This document shows positions 1-8,640 of a stretch of DNA of 49,926 nucleotides, piece after piece. Where the stretch lies: contig JAJYQO010000068.1 in NCBI GenBank assembly GCA_021794575.1, positions 1 to 49,926 of the forward strand, in the 5' to 3' direction. The notes under the pieces were generated by a model. The model was not told the DNA's origin, ran no database searches, and saw only the letters and a list, made by a program, of their open reading frames with translations. This DNA comes from Pseudomonadota bacterium (GTDB taxonomy: Bacteria > Pseudomonadota > Gammaproteobacteria > Xanthomonadales > Rhodanobacteraceae). A program made the position numbers and the translations under genes. How positions within the stretch are numbered: the first letter of the stretch is position 1; every line of letters starts with the position of its first letter.

Positions 1-1514
1 CGCGCGAAGTTCTGCCCGCGCCCGCCCGAGCCGCGATAATTGACCTGCAGCACCGCATAGCCGCGATTGGCCAAGAATCCGGCCAGTTGCTCGGCATCAT
101 CGAGATAGGCCCAGCGATCGCGGATACCGATGGGTCCGCCATGAGGCAGCAGCACCAGCGGCAGGTTCTTGTGCGGCACACCCACCGGGAAGCTGATGTA
201 GCCGTCCAGTTCCATCCCCTGGCTGTTCTCGAAACGGAACGGCTCACGCGTGGCCAACTGTCCGGATTTGAGCCAGGGCATCACCTGCATCAGCGGCTGC
301 ACATGCATGGTCTTGCTGTCGAACAGCGCATACTCGCCGGGATCGCTGTTGCTGAAGGCGAACAGCAGGATCGTGTTGCCATGCGTGCTCATGCCGGCGA
401 AGTCGATGAATTTGCCGGGAAAGGCCTGCATCAGCGCCTGGTGGATCTGCGCCCAGCGATCGTTGCTGAGGTAGTCCACCGCCGGTACGCCGCCCTTGAA
501 GGTGGCGGTGTAGGTCACGCCGATCGGCGCGCGCTGATCGCGTGGCCCCCACAGGATGCGGTTGACCGAGCCGTAGGCATTGCCGGCCAACACCTGTTTG
601 TCGCTACCATCGAGCTTGCAGCGGATCAGCTCGTTCGGCCCGCCAGTGGCGCTGTACTGCGCAAACACGCCATGACCGCCCGGCGTAACCCAGAGCGGAT
701 CGAACACTTTTCCGAAAATACCGGCGGGCGCCGGCTTCCAGCCACCGTGGCCGTTCGGCAGATACACCACTTCCTGTAGTTGCTGGTCATGGCCCAGTGC
801 GTAGATCGGCTGGTCGCCGTGCATGAAGAACTGTGCCTGACCATGGCCGATTTCGGCTACCTGCCGGGGATAGCCGCTGATACTGTCGACGTCGTAGAGG
901 ATGGTGCGGTGTGCGCCCTCGTCGCGCGTGCTGACGTTCATCGGGAACGGGTGCAGTTCGATGAACACATGCCCGTTCATCTCCTGCGTCGGTCCGACCA
1001 CGCCGGGCTGGCCGTTGACCATGTCCATCATGTTGAAGGAGGCGCCCGGCGTGCCGCGCGCGGCAATGCTGTAGAGCATGCGCTGCTGCGAACCGTCGGC
1101 ATTCATGGCGATGATGTCGCCGGTGGGCTGCGCCGCGGCCAGCGAACCGGTGACCTTGTTTTCGCTGACCACCAGGCGTTGCGGCCCGACCCAAACTATG
1201 TTTCCCGGCCGGCGCCATGGCGCGAAGTCGAGACGCGCGGTCACTTTCAAGGTGGGCAGGGCGAACACCACCAGCTGGAACCTGGCATTGGTGCCGGCGG
1301 TTTGATTCACCTCGTATGATGCCGCGAGGTATTTGCCGTCCGGCGACATCACGGTGTCGCTCAGGATCGGGAATCGTGCGAAATCCTGCACCGGCAGTGG
1401 CGGCACTGGCGCGGTCGCCGCGTTGCTGCCCGCGTTGTCCGCTGCCTGCGCGGCGACGATGGGAATCAGTGCTGCGAGCGCGATGGCGCACAGCCCCCGG
1501 CGGATCGTCTTCAT
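1..1514 (-). CDS. S9-family (prolyl oligopeptidase-like) secreted peptidase, C-terminal part cut off by window edge
   Basis: The reading frame opens at an ATG (1514-1512) and stays open to base 1, so about 504 residues are visible. The N-terminus is a signal peptide (MKTIRRGLCAIALAALIP, then an Ala-rich cleavage region), which implies export. The middle has the loose repeats of a beta-propeller (for example 'LSDTVMSPDGKYLAASYEV'). The last visible residues read VNYRGSGGRGQNFA, a conserved lead-in to the alpha/beta-hydrolase domain of S9 peptidases. The catalytic Ser-Asp-His triad should lie beyond the window, so activity cannot be judged. The exact subfamily (dipeptidyl aminopeptidase/acylaminoacyl peptidase) is inferred. 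Confidence 0.85.
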   Translation of the reverse strand, partial: MKTIRRGLCAIALAALIPIVAAQAADNAGSNAATAPVPPLPVQDFARFPILSDTVMSPDGKYLAASYEVNQTAGTNARFQLVVFALPTLKVTARLDFAPWRRPGNIVWVGPQRLVVSENKVTGSLAAAQPTGDIIAMNADGSQQRMLYSIAARGTPGASFNMMDMVNGQPGVVGPTQEMNGHVFIELHPFPMNVSTRDEGAHRTILYDVDSISGYPRQVAEIGHGQAQFFMHGDQPIYALGHDQQLQEVVYLPNGHGGWKPAPAGIFGKVFDPLWVTPGGHGVFAQYSATGGPNELIRCKLDGSDKQVLAGNAYGSVNRILWGPRDQRAPIGVTYTATFKGGVPAVDYLSNDRWAQIHQALMQAFPGKFIDFAGMSTHGNTILLFAFSNSDPGEYALFDSKTMHVQPLMQVMPWLKSGQLATREPFRFENSQGMELDGYISFPVGVPHKNLPLVLLPHGGPIGIRDRWAYLDDAEQLAGFLANRGYAVLQVNYRGSGGRGQNFA

Positions 1515-1682
1515 GGCGTTTGTTACTCCGTTGAGCCCATCCGGCCCGGCCGAAAATAGACCATGTGCCGACTGCTTGGTTGATTACGTTTTCGTAAAAT
1601 ACAGGGGCCTGGCGCTGCGCGGGTCCGGACCGGTTCCCGGCCGCCCTGCTAGCCTCCAGAGTTCGTCTTGGAACACGCCCCG

Positions 1683-2894
1683 ATGTCCACAGCAGACCCC
1701 TCCGCGTTGCCGGTGCTGTATCTGAAGCCCGGCGAAGATGCGCGCCTGCGCGCCGGGCACCTGTGGGTGTTCTCCAACGAAGTGGACACCCGGCGCAGCC
1801 CGCTGACGGCGTTCGAACCGGGCGCGCCATGCGTGATCGTGGACGCCGCGGATCGTGCGCTGGGCGTGGGCTATGTCAATCCCGCCTCGCTGATCGCAGC
1901 GCGGCTGGTGGCGCGCGGCACCGCGCATGCGCTCGATCGATCTCTGTTGGTGCACCGGCTCAACGTGGCACTGGCGTTACGCCAACGCCTGTACAGCGAG
2001 CCGTACTACCGGTTGCTGTTCGGCGAAAGCGACGGCGTGCCCGGGCTGACACTGGATCGCTTCGATGACGTGATCGTGGCGCAGGCGACCACGGCCGGCG
2101 TCGAGCGCCTGAAGCCCGAGGTCGAGGCCGCGGTGCGCAAAGTGCTCAAGCCGCGTGCCATGGTCTGGAAAAACGACGCCGGCATCCGGGCGCTGGAAAA
2201 CCTGCCGATGTACGCCGATCTCGCCTTTGGCGAACTGGCCGCGCCGGTTGCGGTGCGCGAGGGCGGATTGCGCTTCGAGCTCGACGTGCTGGGCGGGCAG
2301 AAGACCGGCTGGTTCTATGATCAGCGCGCCAACCGCGATCGTTACGTGCGCCATGTGGGCGGCAGGCGCGTGCTCGATGTGTTCAGTTATCTGGGCGCCT
2401 GGGGTTTGCGCGCGGCGGCGGCGGGCGCGACGGACGTGCTGTGCGTGGATGCCTCGCAGGCGGCGCTGCAGCGCCTGCAGAACGCCGCGCGCGACAATGG
2501 ACTGGAGGCGCGCGTGCGCGTCGCGCAGGGCGACGCCTTCGACATGCTCAAAGCCTTGCGCGCGTCGCGGGAGCATTTCGACGTGGTGGTCGTGGATCCG
2601 CCGGCGTTCGTCAAGCGCAGGAAGGATCTCGCCCAGGGCAGGCTGGCCTACCGCCGCATCAACATGGCGGCCATGCAGTTGCTGGCGCCGGACGGCATCC
2701 TGGTCAGTTGCTCGTGCTCGCACCATCTGCCGCGCAGCGAGCTGCTGGCCGCCATCCAGGCCGGCGCGCGCGAGCTGCAGCGCCAGGTGCAGGTGCTGGA
2801 GGTGCTGCAGCAGGGGCCGGATCACCCCATCCATCCGGCCATTCCCGAGACCGACTACCTCAAGGGCTACCTGTGCCGGGTGCTGCCGGCCTGA
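1683..2894 (+). CDS. rlmI: 23S rRNA (cytosine-C5)-methyltransferase RlmI-like, class I SAM-dependent
   Basis: This encodes a 403-residue protein matching the RlmI/YccW family, which methylates C1962 of 23S rRNA at C5. The N-terminal PUA-like RNA-binding region (LYLKPGEDARLRAGHLWVFS) is followed by the family signature GQKTGWFYDQRANR near residue 205. SAM motif I (VLDVFSYLGAWGL) is near residue 230, motif IV (DPPAFVKRR) near 305, and the catalytic-cysteine motif (SCSCSHHL) near 340. I chose ATG 1683. An in-frame TTG at 1668 would add five residues. The length is usual for the family. It stands alone between the divergent peptidase gene and lgt. Confidence 0.86.
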   Translation: MSTADPSALPVLYLKPGEDARLRAGHLWVFSNEVDTRRSPLTAFEPGAPCVIVDAADRALGVGYVNPASLIAARLVARGTAHALDRSLLVHRLNVALALRQRLYSEPYYRLLFGESDGVPGLTLDRFDDVIVAQATTAGVERLKPEVEAAVRKVLKPRAMVWKNDAGIRALENLPMYADLAFGELAAPVAVREGGLRFELDVLGGQKTGWFYDQRANRDRYVRHVGGRRVLDVFSYLGAWGLRAAAAGATDVLCVDASQAALQRLQNAARDNGLEARVRVAQGDAFDMLKALRASREHFDVVVVDPPAFVKRRKDLAQGRLAYRRINMAAMQLLAPDGILVSCSCSHHLPRSELLAAIQAGARELQRQVQVLEVLQQGPDHPIHPAIPETDYLKGYLCRVLPA

Positions 2895-2986
2895 AAAAGC
2901 CACGACGCCGACGCACGTGCCGCGGCACTTTTATGCGCACTTGCGGTCGGAGCTAGCAACACCCGTCTGCCACGACCCTCCCGCGC

Positions 2987-3976
2987 ATGCATCTGCCCTA
3001 TTTCGACGCCATCGACCCAATTGCCTTCAAGATCGGTCCGGTGCCGGTGCACTGGTATGGCCTGATGTATCTGGGCGGCTTCCTCGCCGGCTGGCTGCTG
3101 GGCGAGCACCGGCGCAAGCAGGGGCGGCTGCCGGTCAGCCGCGACGGCTTCGCGGATCTGGCCTTCTTCGCCATGCTGGGCGTGATTCTGGGCGGGCGCA
3201 TCGGCTACATCCTGTTCTACAACCTGCCGCTGTACATGGCGCACCCGCTGCAGATGTTCGCGCTGTGGGATGGCGGCATGAGCTTCCACGGCGGATTGCT
3301 GGGCGTATTGGCCGGCGGTTTGTACTGGTCGCGCAAGTACCGCGTGCCGTTTTTCGACGCGGTGGATTTCGTGGCGCCGCTGGTGCCGATCGGGCTGGCC
3401 CTTGGCCGCATCGGCAATTTCATCAACGGCGAGCTGTGGGGGCATCTCACCGACAAGCCTTGGGGCGTGATCTTCCCGCGCGCATTGAACGAGGCTTCGC
3501 AGTGCGCGGCGATGTCGCCAGCCGAAATCGCCAAGAACTGGGTCTGCGCGCACTACACCCCGGCGCAGCTGCAGCAGGCGGCGGGTTTTGCCGGGTTCAA
3601 TGACGCGCAGCTGCGCGCGCTGTGGAAGACCGGTGCGCTGAACAGCTTCGCGCGCGAGCCCTCGCAGCTGATGGAGTGCTTTCTCGAGGGCATCGTGCTG
3701 TTCGTCTTCCTGTGGATCTACTCGCGCAAACCGCGCCGGCGCTACGCGGTGTCGGGCTGGTTCGCGCTGTTGTACGGCGTGTTCCGCTTCAGCGTGGAGT
3801 TCGTGCGCGACCCCGACCCGCAATTGGGCTACCTGCTCGGTACCGGCTGGCTGACCATGGGGCAATTGCTGTCGTTGCCGCTGATCGCGGTCGGGCTGTT
3901 CCTGCTGTGGCTGTCGCGCCGGCAGCCCGTGTCGCCGATGCACGAACCGGACGTTGCGGCGGCCGCTGCCGGCTGA
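2987..3976 (+). CDS. lgt: prolipoprotein diacylglyceryl transferase
   Basis: Lgt moves diacylglyceryl from phosphatidylglycerol to the lipobox cysteine of prolipoproteins in the inner membrane, the first step of lipoprotein maturation. The 329-residue product begins with the conserved [10 protein letters not shown] region and carries the family signature [13 protein letters not shown] at residues 141-153. Several hydrophobic segments run along its length. It is longer than the roughly 290 residues of E. coli Lgt. The excess is a polar stretch of about residues 166-225 between conserved membrane segments, and it contains two cysteines (near 172 and 187). The gene lies 27 bases upstream of thyA, an order seen in many proteobacteria. 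Confidence 0.95.
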   Translation: MHLPYFDAIDPIAFKIGPVPVHWYGLMYLGGFLAGWLLGEHRRKQGRLPVSRDGFADLAFFAMLGVILGGRIGYILFYNLPLYMAHPLQMFALWDGGMSFHGGLLGVLAGGLYWSRKYRVPFFDAVDFVAPLVPIGLALGRIGNFINGELWGHLTDKPWGVIFPRALNEASQCAAMSPAEIAKNWVCAHYTPAQLQQAAGFAGFNDAQLRALWKTGALNSFAREPSQLMECFLEGIVLFVFLWIYSRKPRRRYAVSGWFALLYGVFRFSVEFVRDPDPQLGYLLGTGWLTMGQLLSLPLIAVGLFLLWLSRRQPVSPMHEPDVAAAAAG

Positions 3977-3990
3977 TCGCCGGGTCGCGC

Positions 3991-4004
3991 CATAATCGCC
4001 CGCA
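3991..4004 (+). promoter_or_regulatory. putative -10 element (CATAAT) giving a near-leaderless thyA transcript
   Basis: CATAAT at 3991-3996 is followed by only seven bases before the thyA ATG at 4004. A transcription start at the usual distance would coincide with the start codon, and there is no Shine-Dalgarno-like purine tract before that ATG. I see no good -35 hexamer. Leaderless mRNAs with a -10 box directly upstream of ATG are known in high-GC bacteria including Xanthomonadales. Use here is inferred from spacing alone. Confidence 0.45.
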
Positions 4005-4798
4005 TGCAGACCTACCACGACCTGCTGCGCGCGTTGCTGGAGCGCGGCACCCGCAAGAGCGATCGTACCGGCACCGGCACCCTCAGCCTGTTCGGCTGGC
4101 AGATGCGCTTCGACCTGGCCGCGGGCTTTCCGCTGGTCACCACCAAGCGCGTGCACTGGAAGTCGGTGCTGCACGAGTTGCTGTGGTTCCTGCGCGGCGC
4201 TACCAACATCGCCTACCTCGAACAGCACGGGGTCAGCATCTGGAACGAATGGGCCGACGCCGATGGTGAGCTGGGGCCGGTGTACGGTCGGCAGTGGCGT
4301 GCCTGGGGCTGCGCGGATGGGCGCACTGTGGACCAGATCGCGCAGGTGGTCGAGGACATCCGGCGCAATCCCGATTCGCGGCGGCTGATCGTCAGCGCCT
4401 GGAACGTGGGCGAGCTGCCGCGCATGGCGCTGGCGCCCTGTCACGCGCTGTTCCAGTTCTACGTGGCCGGAGGCCGGCTGTCCTGCCAGTTGTACCAGCG
4501 CTCCGGCGATGCCTTCCTGGGCGTGCCGTTCAACATCGCCAGCTACGCGCTGTTGACGCACATGGTGGCACAGGTGTGCGATCTCGAAGTGGGCGAGTTT
4601 GTGCATACGCTGGGCGATGCGCACTTGTACCTCAATCACCTCGAGCAGGCGCGCGAGCAACTGTCGCGCACGCCGCGCCCGCTGCCGCAACTGCAGCTCA
4701 ATCCGGAGGTGCGCGACCTGTTCGCGTTTACCGCCGCCGACGTGCGCCTCGAAGGCTATGCGCCGCATCCGCCCATCAAGGCGCCCGTGGCGGTATGA
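4004..4798 (+). CDS. thyA: thymidylate synthase
   Basis: ThyA makes dTMP from dUMP with methylene-tetrahydrofolate as one-carbon donor and reductant. The 264-residue length equals that of the E. coli enzyme. The nucleophile lies in [10 protein letters not shown] with the cysteine at residue 146, and the substrate-binding segment [20 protein letters not shown] follows. The N-terminal [12 protein letters not shown] motif is intact. Its stop overlaps the folA start (ATGA), so translation is coupled to the enzyme that regenerates the folate it oxidises. Confidence 0.97.
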   Translation: MQTYHDLLRALLERGTRKSDRTGTGTLSLFGWQMRFDLAAGFPLVTTKRVHWKSVLHELLWFLRGATNIAYLEQHGVSIWNEWADADGELGPVYGRQWRAWGCADGRTVDQIAQVVEDIRRNPDSRRLIVSAWNVGELPRMALAPCHALFQFYVAGGRLSCQLYQRSGDAFLGVPFNIASYALLTHMVAQVCDLEVGEFVHTLGDAHLYLNHLEQAREQLSRTPRPLPQLQLNPEVRDLFAFTAADVRLEGYAPHPPIKAPVAV

Positions 4799-5292
4799 GC
4801 GCCGCCGCCGGACTCAGCCTGATCGTTGCCTATGATCGCCGCCGCGCTATCGGCCGTGCCGGCGCGCTGCCCTGGCATCTGCCGGACGACCTGAAGCGCT
4901 TCAAGGCGCTGACCCTGGGGCGCCCGGTGCTGATGGGCTACCGCACCGCGCTGTCCATCGGCCGCGCGTTGCCGGGACGCCGCAACCTGGTGCTGAGCCG
5001 CAACCACCGGGCGCCGTTCGCAGGCCAGGAGACCGTGCGCGAATTCGACGCGCTGTGCGCCGCCGAGCCCGACCTGTGTGTGATTGGCGGCAGCGAGGTG
5101 TTCGCGCTGGCGCTGGCGCGCGCGCGCGCACTGCACGTCACCGAGGTCGACACCGAGGTCGACGATGCGGATGCGTTTTTTCCCGCGTTCGATCCCGCGC
5201 AGTGGACCGAGATGGACCGCATCGCCCATGCCGCCGATGCGCGTCACATGTGCGCCTTCAGCTTCGTGGATTACCTGCGCCGCGCGCCGTGA
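4795..5292 (+). CDS. folA: dihydrofolate reductase
   Basis: This 165-residue protein reduces dihydrofolate to tetrahydrofolate with NADPH. Family features are the N-terminal [24 protein letters not shown]-type stretch, with the catalytic acidic residue in the LPDDLKRFK segment, the '[11 protein letters not shown]' cofactor motif, and [12 protein letters not shown] near residue 100. The position after MG is Tyr-Arg-Thr, where MGRKT or MGRRT is usual, a modest deviation. The start ATG overlaps the thyA stop by four bases. The stop overlaps the GTG start of the next gene. The operon therefore joins thymidylate synthesis and folate recycling. Confidence 0.95.
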   Translation: MSAAAGLSLIVAYDRRRAIGRAGALPWHLPDDLKRFKALTLGRPVLMGYRTALSIGRALPGRRNLVLSRNHRAPFAGQETVREFDALCAAEPDLCVIGGSEVFALALARARALHVTEVDTEVDDADAFFPAFDPAQWTEMDRIAHAADARHMCAFSFVDYLRRAP

Positions 5293-6221
5293 CCGCGGGC
5301 GTGCCGATCGAAGTCGTGGCCGGCGTGCTGCGCGATGCCGGGGGCCGTGTGCTGCTGGCGCAGCGCATGGCGCCGCGCGACTGGGCCGGACGTTGGGAGT
5401 TCCCCGGCGGCAAGTGCGAGTCGGGAGAGGACGCGGACGCGGCGTTGCTGCGTGAGCTGCACGAGGAGCTGGGCATCACGGTGCTGGCAAGCCAGCCGCT
5501 GCTGCGCGTTCCCTGGCGCGAGGTGAGACGTACCATCGTGCTGGATGTGCGTGAAGTGACGCGCTGGCAGGGCGCGCTGACCGCACGCGAAGGTCAGCAC
5601 CTGCGCTGGCAGCCGCCGGCCGAACTGGTGCGTGCGGAGATGCCGCCCGCCGACTGGCCGGCGGTACGCGCCCTGCGTCTGCCGCCATTGCTGCGCATCA
5701 CGCCGCCGCACTTCGGCCGCGCGCAGTTGCCGCAGATGCTGGCCGCGCTCGAGGCCGACGACGCTCTTCTGCGCCTGCGCCTGGCGGATCCCGCGCACGA
5801 ACGCGCACTCGCCGCGGCCTTGATCGAGGCCGCACCGCGCATGCGGCACCGGCTACTGCTGGGCAGCGATGTCGAGGGCGCCCGCGCGCTCGCCTGCGGC
5901 GTGCAACTGCGCGCCGCGCAACTGCGCGGGATCACGACGCGGCCGCTGCCCGAGAATCTGTGGTGCGCCGCGTCCTGCCACGATGCCGCGGATCTGGCGC
6001 GCGCCCGGACACTGGACTGCGATTGCGCGGTGCTCGGTCCAGTACTGCCGACGCCGACGCACGCCGGCGCGCCGGCCCTGGGCTGGCGGCGCTTCGCCCA
6101 GCTCTGTGAGCAGGCCGGCCTGCCGGTGTACGCGCTGGGCGGGGTAGGGCCCGAGGACCGGCACCAGGCACGCGCGGCCGGCGCGCAAGGCACCGCGGGG
6201 ATCAGGGCGTTTTGGGCGTGA
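5289..6221 (+). CDS. Nudix (MutT-type) hydrolase fused to a thiamine-phosphate-synthase-like domain
   Basis: The 310-residue product begins with a MutT-like Nudix domain. The Nudix box reads G-KCESG-E-DADAALL-RELHEELGI near residues 38-61 and matches GX5EX7REUXEEXGU. Residues from about 150 onward resemble ThiE/TenI-type barrels: a run ending in VLGPVLPTPTHAG, then ALGGVGPEDR, then GAQGTAGIRAFW. The same fusion exists in other proteobacterial MutT proteins, which hydrolyse 8-oxo-dGTP to sanitise the nucleotide pool. That role suits its place behind thyA-folA. The start is probably GTG 5289, overlapping the folA stop as GTGA, with GTG 5301 as the alternative. The function of the C-terminal domain is unknown. 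Confidence 0.88.
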   Translation: MTAGVPIEVVAGVLRDAGGRVLLAQRMAPRDWAGRWEFPGGKCESGEDADAALLRELHEELGITVLASQPLLRVPWREVRRTIVLDVREVTRWQGALTAREGQHLRWQPPAELVRAEMPPADWPAVRALRLPPLLRITPPHFGRAQLPQMLAALEADDALLRLRLADPAHERALAAALIEAAPRMRHRLLLGSDVEGARALACGVQLRAAQLRGITTRPLPENLWCAASCHDAADLARARTLDCDCAVLGPVLPTPTHAGAPALGWRRFAQLCEQAGLPVYALGGVGPEDRHQARAAGAQGTAGIRAFWA

Positions 6222-6275
6222 TGCGGGGCGGCCGCGGAGTCTGCCGGTCGGACTCGCCGCGATCGCCGGTACGCA

Positions 6276-7058
6276 TCACTGCGTCCACGCCGAATCGGCG
6301 CCGGCGGTGTGCCATGCGCTTTCGCCCGCACCGACGCCTGCCGGACCGAAATTGCGTTCGCGCAGGTGCGCCGTGCCGTCTGCCCGCACGCGCAGCACGG
6401 TGCTGGCACGAGTTCCGTAGTCCTCGCCGGCGATGAAGACCGGCGCCAGCAGGCGCTCGCGCGCCAGGCCGACGCCGGTATCCGGCAACCGCGCATCCGG
6501 CGGCTGCGCGCGATCGGCCAGCAGCGCCAGCAGCGCGGCGTCGTCTTCGATCTCGCCGGCCGCGGTTACCCGCTCGAACAGCACCAACAGACGGCGCTGT
6601 TTCGGCCACAGCGCACCGGCCGCGCCATTGCTGAGCGTGTGCAGGCCGGACCGCAGGCGCCACGCCCGCAACGGCGTGCTGTCCACGCGCCACACCTCGT
6701 GGCCATCACCGAACAGCACGTGGAAGGGGGCGTAGCCGGCCGCATGGCGGCACGCATGTTCCGCCGCCTGCGCGGCGCTGGCTCCACCCAGCACGAAATC
6801 GCGTACCAGCGTGCCACGCGAGCGCGGCATGCGCGGCGGCGGCCATACGCGGTGGTTGGTCACCAGCGCGAAGCGGCCGTCGCTGCGTGCCGCCAGCCAG
6901 CTGCCGCCGGCTTCGAGATCGCGGCCGCCCAGCACGCGGGGGTCCTCGGGCCAGGGTGCGGCCGACGCACTGGCGCGCGCATGGAACTCGTCGCGATTGC
7001 CGATCAGCAGCAGCGGCACGGCGGGCAGCACATCCAGCGCGAGCAGCGCCAGGCACAT
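6276..7058 (-). CDS. NRDE family protein (TANGO2-like)
   Basis: The 260-residue protein has the family hallmark Asn-Arg-Asp-Glu near residues 21-24 (LLIGNRDEFHARAS), preceded by the near-invariant MCLxLLA start. Further conserved stretches are 'GGRDLEAGGSWLA' and 'FALVTNHR'. The fold belongs to the N-terminal-nucleophile-like group, with Cys2 as the presumed N-terminal residue. Bacterial members have no firmly established activity. Eukaryotic TANGO2 has been linked to membrane and heme/lipid homeostasis. It follows coaE with a gap of only two bases, so it is probably the last gene of the pilB-pilC-pilD-coaE transcription unit. It converges with the Nudix gene across a short GC-rich gap. Confidence 0.88.
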   Translation of the reverse strand: MCLALLALDVLPAVPLLLIGNRDEFHARASASAAPWPEDPRVLGGRDLEAGGSWLAARSDGRFALVTNHRVWPPPRMPRSRGTLVRDFVLGGASAAQAAEHACRHAAGYAPFHVLFGDGHEVWRVDSTPLRAWRLRSGLHTLSNGAAGALWPKQRRLLVLFERVTAAGEIEDDAALLALLADRAQPPDARLPDTGVGLARERLLAPVFIAGEDYGTRASTVLRVRADGTAHLRERNFGPAGVGAGESAWHTAGADSAWTQ

Positions 7059-7060
7059 GC

Positions 7061-7693
7061 TCAGCGTGCGCCGGCCAGCCGCAGATATTGCGCGTGCAGC
7101 GCGGATACACGCGCGCGCAGCGCGTCCAACGGGCCGCTGTTGTCGAGCACGTCGTGGGCCACGGCAATCCGCGCTGCGCGCGCGGCCTGCGCCGCCAGCA
7201 TGGCATCGGCCAATGCCGCGTCGATGTCATCGCGCTGCAGCAGCCGCGCATGCTGCATGGCCTCCGGCACGTCCACCACCAGGATGCGGTCCAGCCAGGC
7301 GTAGGCGGGCCAGGTTTCGCGCAGCAGCGGGATGGCGAGCATGGCGTAGGGCGCGTCGAGCGCGCGCAACTGCTCGGCCAGCAGGATGCGTACGCGCGGG
7401 TGCACGATGGCTTGCAGCGCATGGCGTGCTTCGGTATCGGCAAACACGATATGGCGCAGCGCCGCGCGGTCGAGGCTGCCATCGTCACGCAGCAGGTTGG
7501 CGCCGAAGCGTGCGATGACGGCATGCAGTCCGTCGCTATGCGGCGCCAGTACGGCGCGCGCGGCCTGGTCGGCGTCCAGCACCGGCACGTCAAGCTCGGC
7601 AAACGCCGCGGCAACGGTGCTCTTGCCGCTGGCGATGCCGCCGGTCAGCCCGACGGCGTAAGGGCGTACGGTGCCGGCATCACGCTCAGCCAT
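7061..7693 (-). CDS. coaE: dephospho-CoA kinase
   Basis: CoaE phosphorylates the 3'-hydroxyl of dephospho-CoA, the last step of coenzyme A synthesis. The 210-residue product has the P-loop GLTGGIASGKST near residues 15-26. It also has the family segment 'VLDADQAARAVL', the PLLRET-type lid motif and a 'LVVDVP' strand. Its start overlaps the end of pilD by eight bases. The pilD-coaE pairing is conserved in Xanthomonas and Pseudomonas and reflects operon architecture, not shared function. Confidence 0.96.
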   Translation of the reverse strand: MAERDAGTVRPYAVGLTGGIASGKSTVAAAFAELDVPVLDADQAARAVLAPHSDGLHAVIARFGANLLRDDGSLDRAALRHIVFADTEARHALQAIVHPRVRILLAEQLRALDAPYAMLAIPLLRETWPAYAWLDRILVVDVPEAMQHARLLQRDDIDAALADAMLAAQAARAARIAVAHDVLDNSGPLDALRARVSALHAQYLRLAGAR

Positions 7694-8576
7694 GCATGAA
7701 AAAACCGAGATACCAACGCGTCAGCTCCGGCCCGGCCAGCAGCCAGAGCCAGCCGGCGGTGGCGAGGTAGGGCCCGAACGGAATCGGCACGCTCTGGCTC
7801 TTGCGGCTGAGCGCCAGATACAGCGAGCCGATCACCGCGCCCACGATCGAGGAGATCAGCACGACCGGCAGCAGTGCCCAGGCACCCATCCATGCGCCCA
7901 GCGCGGCCAGCAGCTTGAAATCACCGTAGCCCATGCCTTCCTTGCCGGTCAGCAGTTTGAATGCCCAGTACACGCTCCATAGCGCCAGGTAGCCCAGTGC
8001 CGCGCCCAGGATGGCCTGGGCCGGATCGGCGAACACCGGCAGCAGCGCCAACAGCAGGCCCAGCCACAGCAGGGGCATGGTGAGCTGGTCGGGCAACAGT
8101 TGCACGCGCAGATCGATGCCGCTGGCGGCGATCAGCATCCAGGTGAACAGCAGCGCGGACGCACCTTGCAGCGTCGGACCGAAATGCCAAATGGCGATGG
8201 CGCTGAGAACGCCCGTCAGTAATTCGACCAGCGGGTACTGAATCGAGATCGGCGCCTTGCAGTAACGGCAGCGTCCGCGCAGCAGCAGCCAGGACAGCAG
8301 CGGGATGTTGTCGCGTGCGCCGAGCGGGTGTTTGCAGCGCGGGCAGTGCGAGGGCTCGCGCACGATGCCGGGCGGCGTTGCGGCGGCACCGGCGGTTTCC
8401 GGCGCGACCTCGCCGCGCGCCTCGGCGAGGATCGCCTCGGCCTCGCGCTGCCAGCCGTGCAGCAGACGCGCCGGCAGGCGCAGGATCACCACATTGAGAA
8501 AGCTGCCCACCAGCAGGCCCAGGATGCCGGCGGCCAGCATCCAGTAGGTCAGGGGTAGCGTAGCGGGCCAGTTCAT
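7686..8576 (-). CDS. pilD: type IV prepilin peptidase / N-methyltransferase
   Basis: PilD cleaves the short leader of type IV pilins and type II secretion pseudopilins at the inner membrane and methylates the new N-terminus. The 296-residue product has an N-terminal hydrophobic helix. The four-cysteine zinc motif (CPRC ... CRYC) lies in residues about 77-105. The aspartyl protease pair is an Asp in SGIDLRVQLLPD and the GYGDFK motif, a GxGD-type active site. About eight hydrophobic segments follow. It is downstream of pilC, separated by a hairpin with a short T-run that may reduce its expression. Confidence 0.96.
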   Translation of the reverse strand: MNWPATLPLTYWMLAAGILGLLVGSFLNVVILRLPARLLHGWQREAEAILAEARGEVAPETAGAAATPPGIVREPSHCPRCKHPLGARDNIPLLSWLLLRGRCRYCKAPISIQYPLVELLTGVLSAIAIWHFGPTLQGASALLFTWMLIAASGIDLRVQLLPDQLTMPLLWLGLLLALLPVFADPAQAILGAALGYLALWSVYWAFKLLTGKEGMGYGDFKLLAALGAWMGAWALLPVVLISSIVGAVIGSLYLALSRKSQSVPIPFGPYLATAGWLWLLAGPELTRWYLGFFMHG

Positions 8577-8594
8577 ACGGGGGCTCCAAAAGCG

Positions 8595-8617
8595 CGGGCC
8601 CGCGCGCGGCGGGCCCG
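8595..8617 (-). terminator. GC-rich hairpin with short T-run between pilC and pilD
   Basis: CGGGCCCGC and GCGGGCCCG form a perfect 9-bp stem around a 5-base loop (GCGCG). Read on the minus strand, the stem is followed within four bases by TTTT, so it resembles a weak intrinsic terminator. It sits in the 64-base gap after pilC and before pilD. It could attenuate expression of pilD, coaE and the NRDE gene relative to pilB-pilC. The T-tract is short, so incomplete termination is likelier than a full stop. Confidence 0.45.
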
Positions 8618-8640
8618 GTGGACCTGCGGCGAGGCGAGTG

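Noticed and set aside
1668-1682. TTG start five codons upstream of rlmI
   Set aside because: The added residues are not conserved and ATG 1683 lies at the expected family start.
2867-4768. 633-codon open frame on the minus strand
   Set aside because: It lies wholly opposite lgt and thyA, is rich in Arg, His and Gln without family motifs, and is a by-product of GC-rich codon bias.
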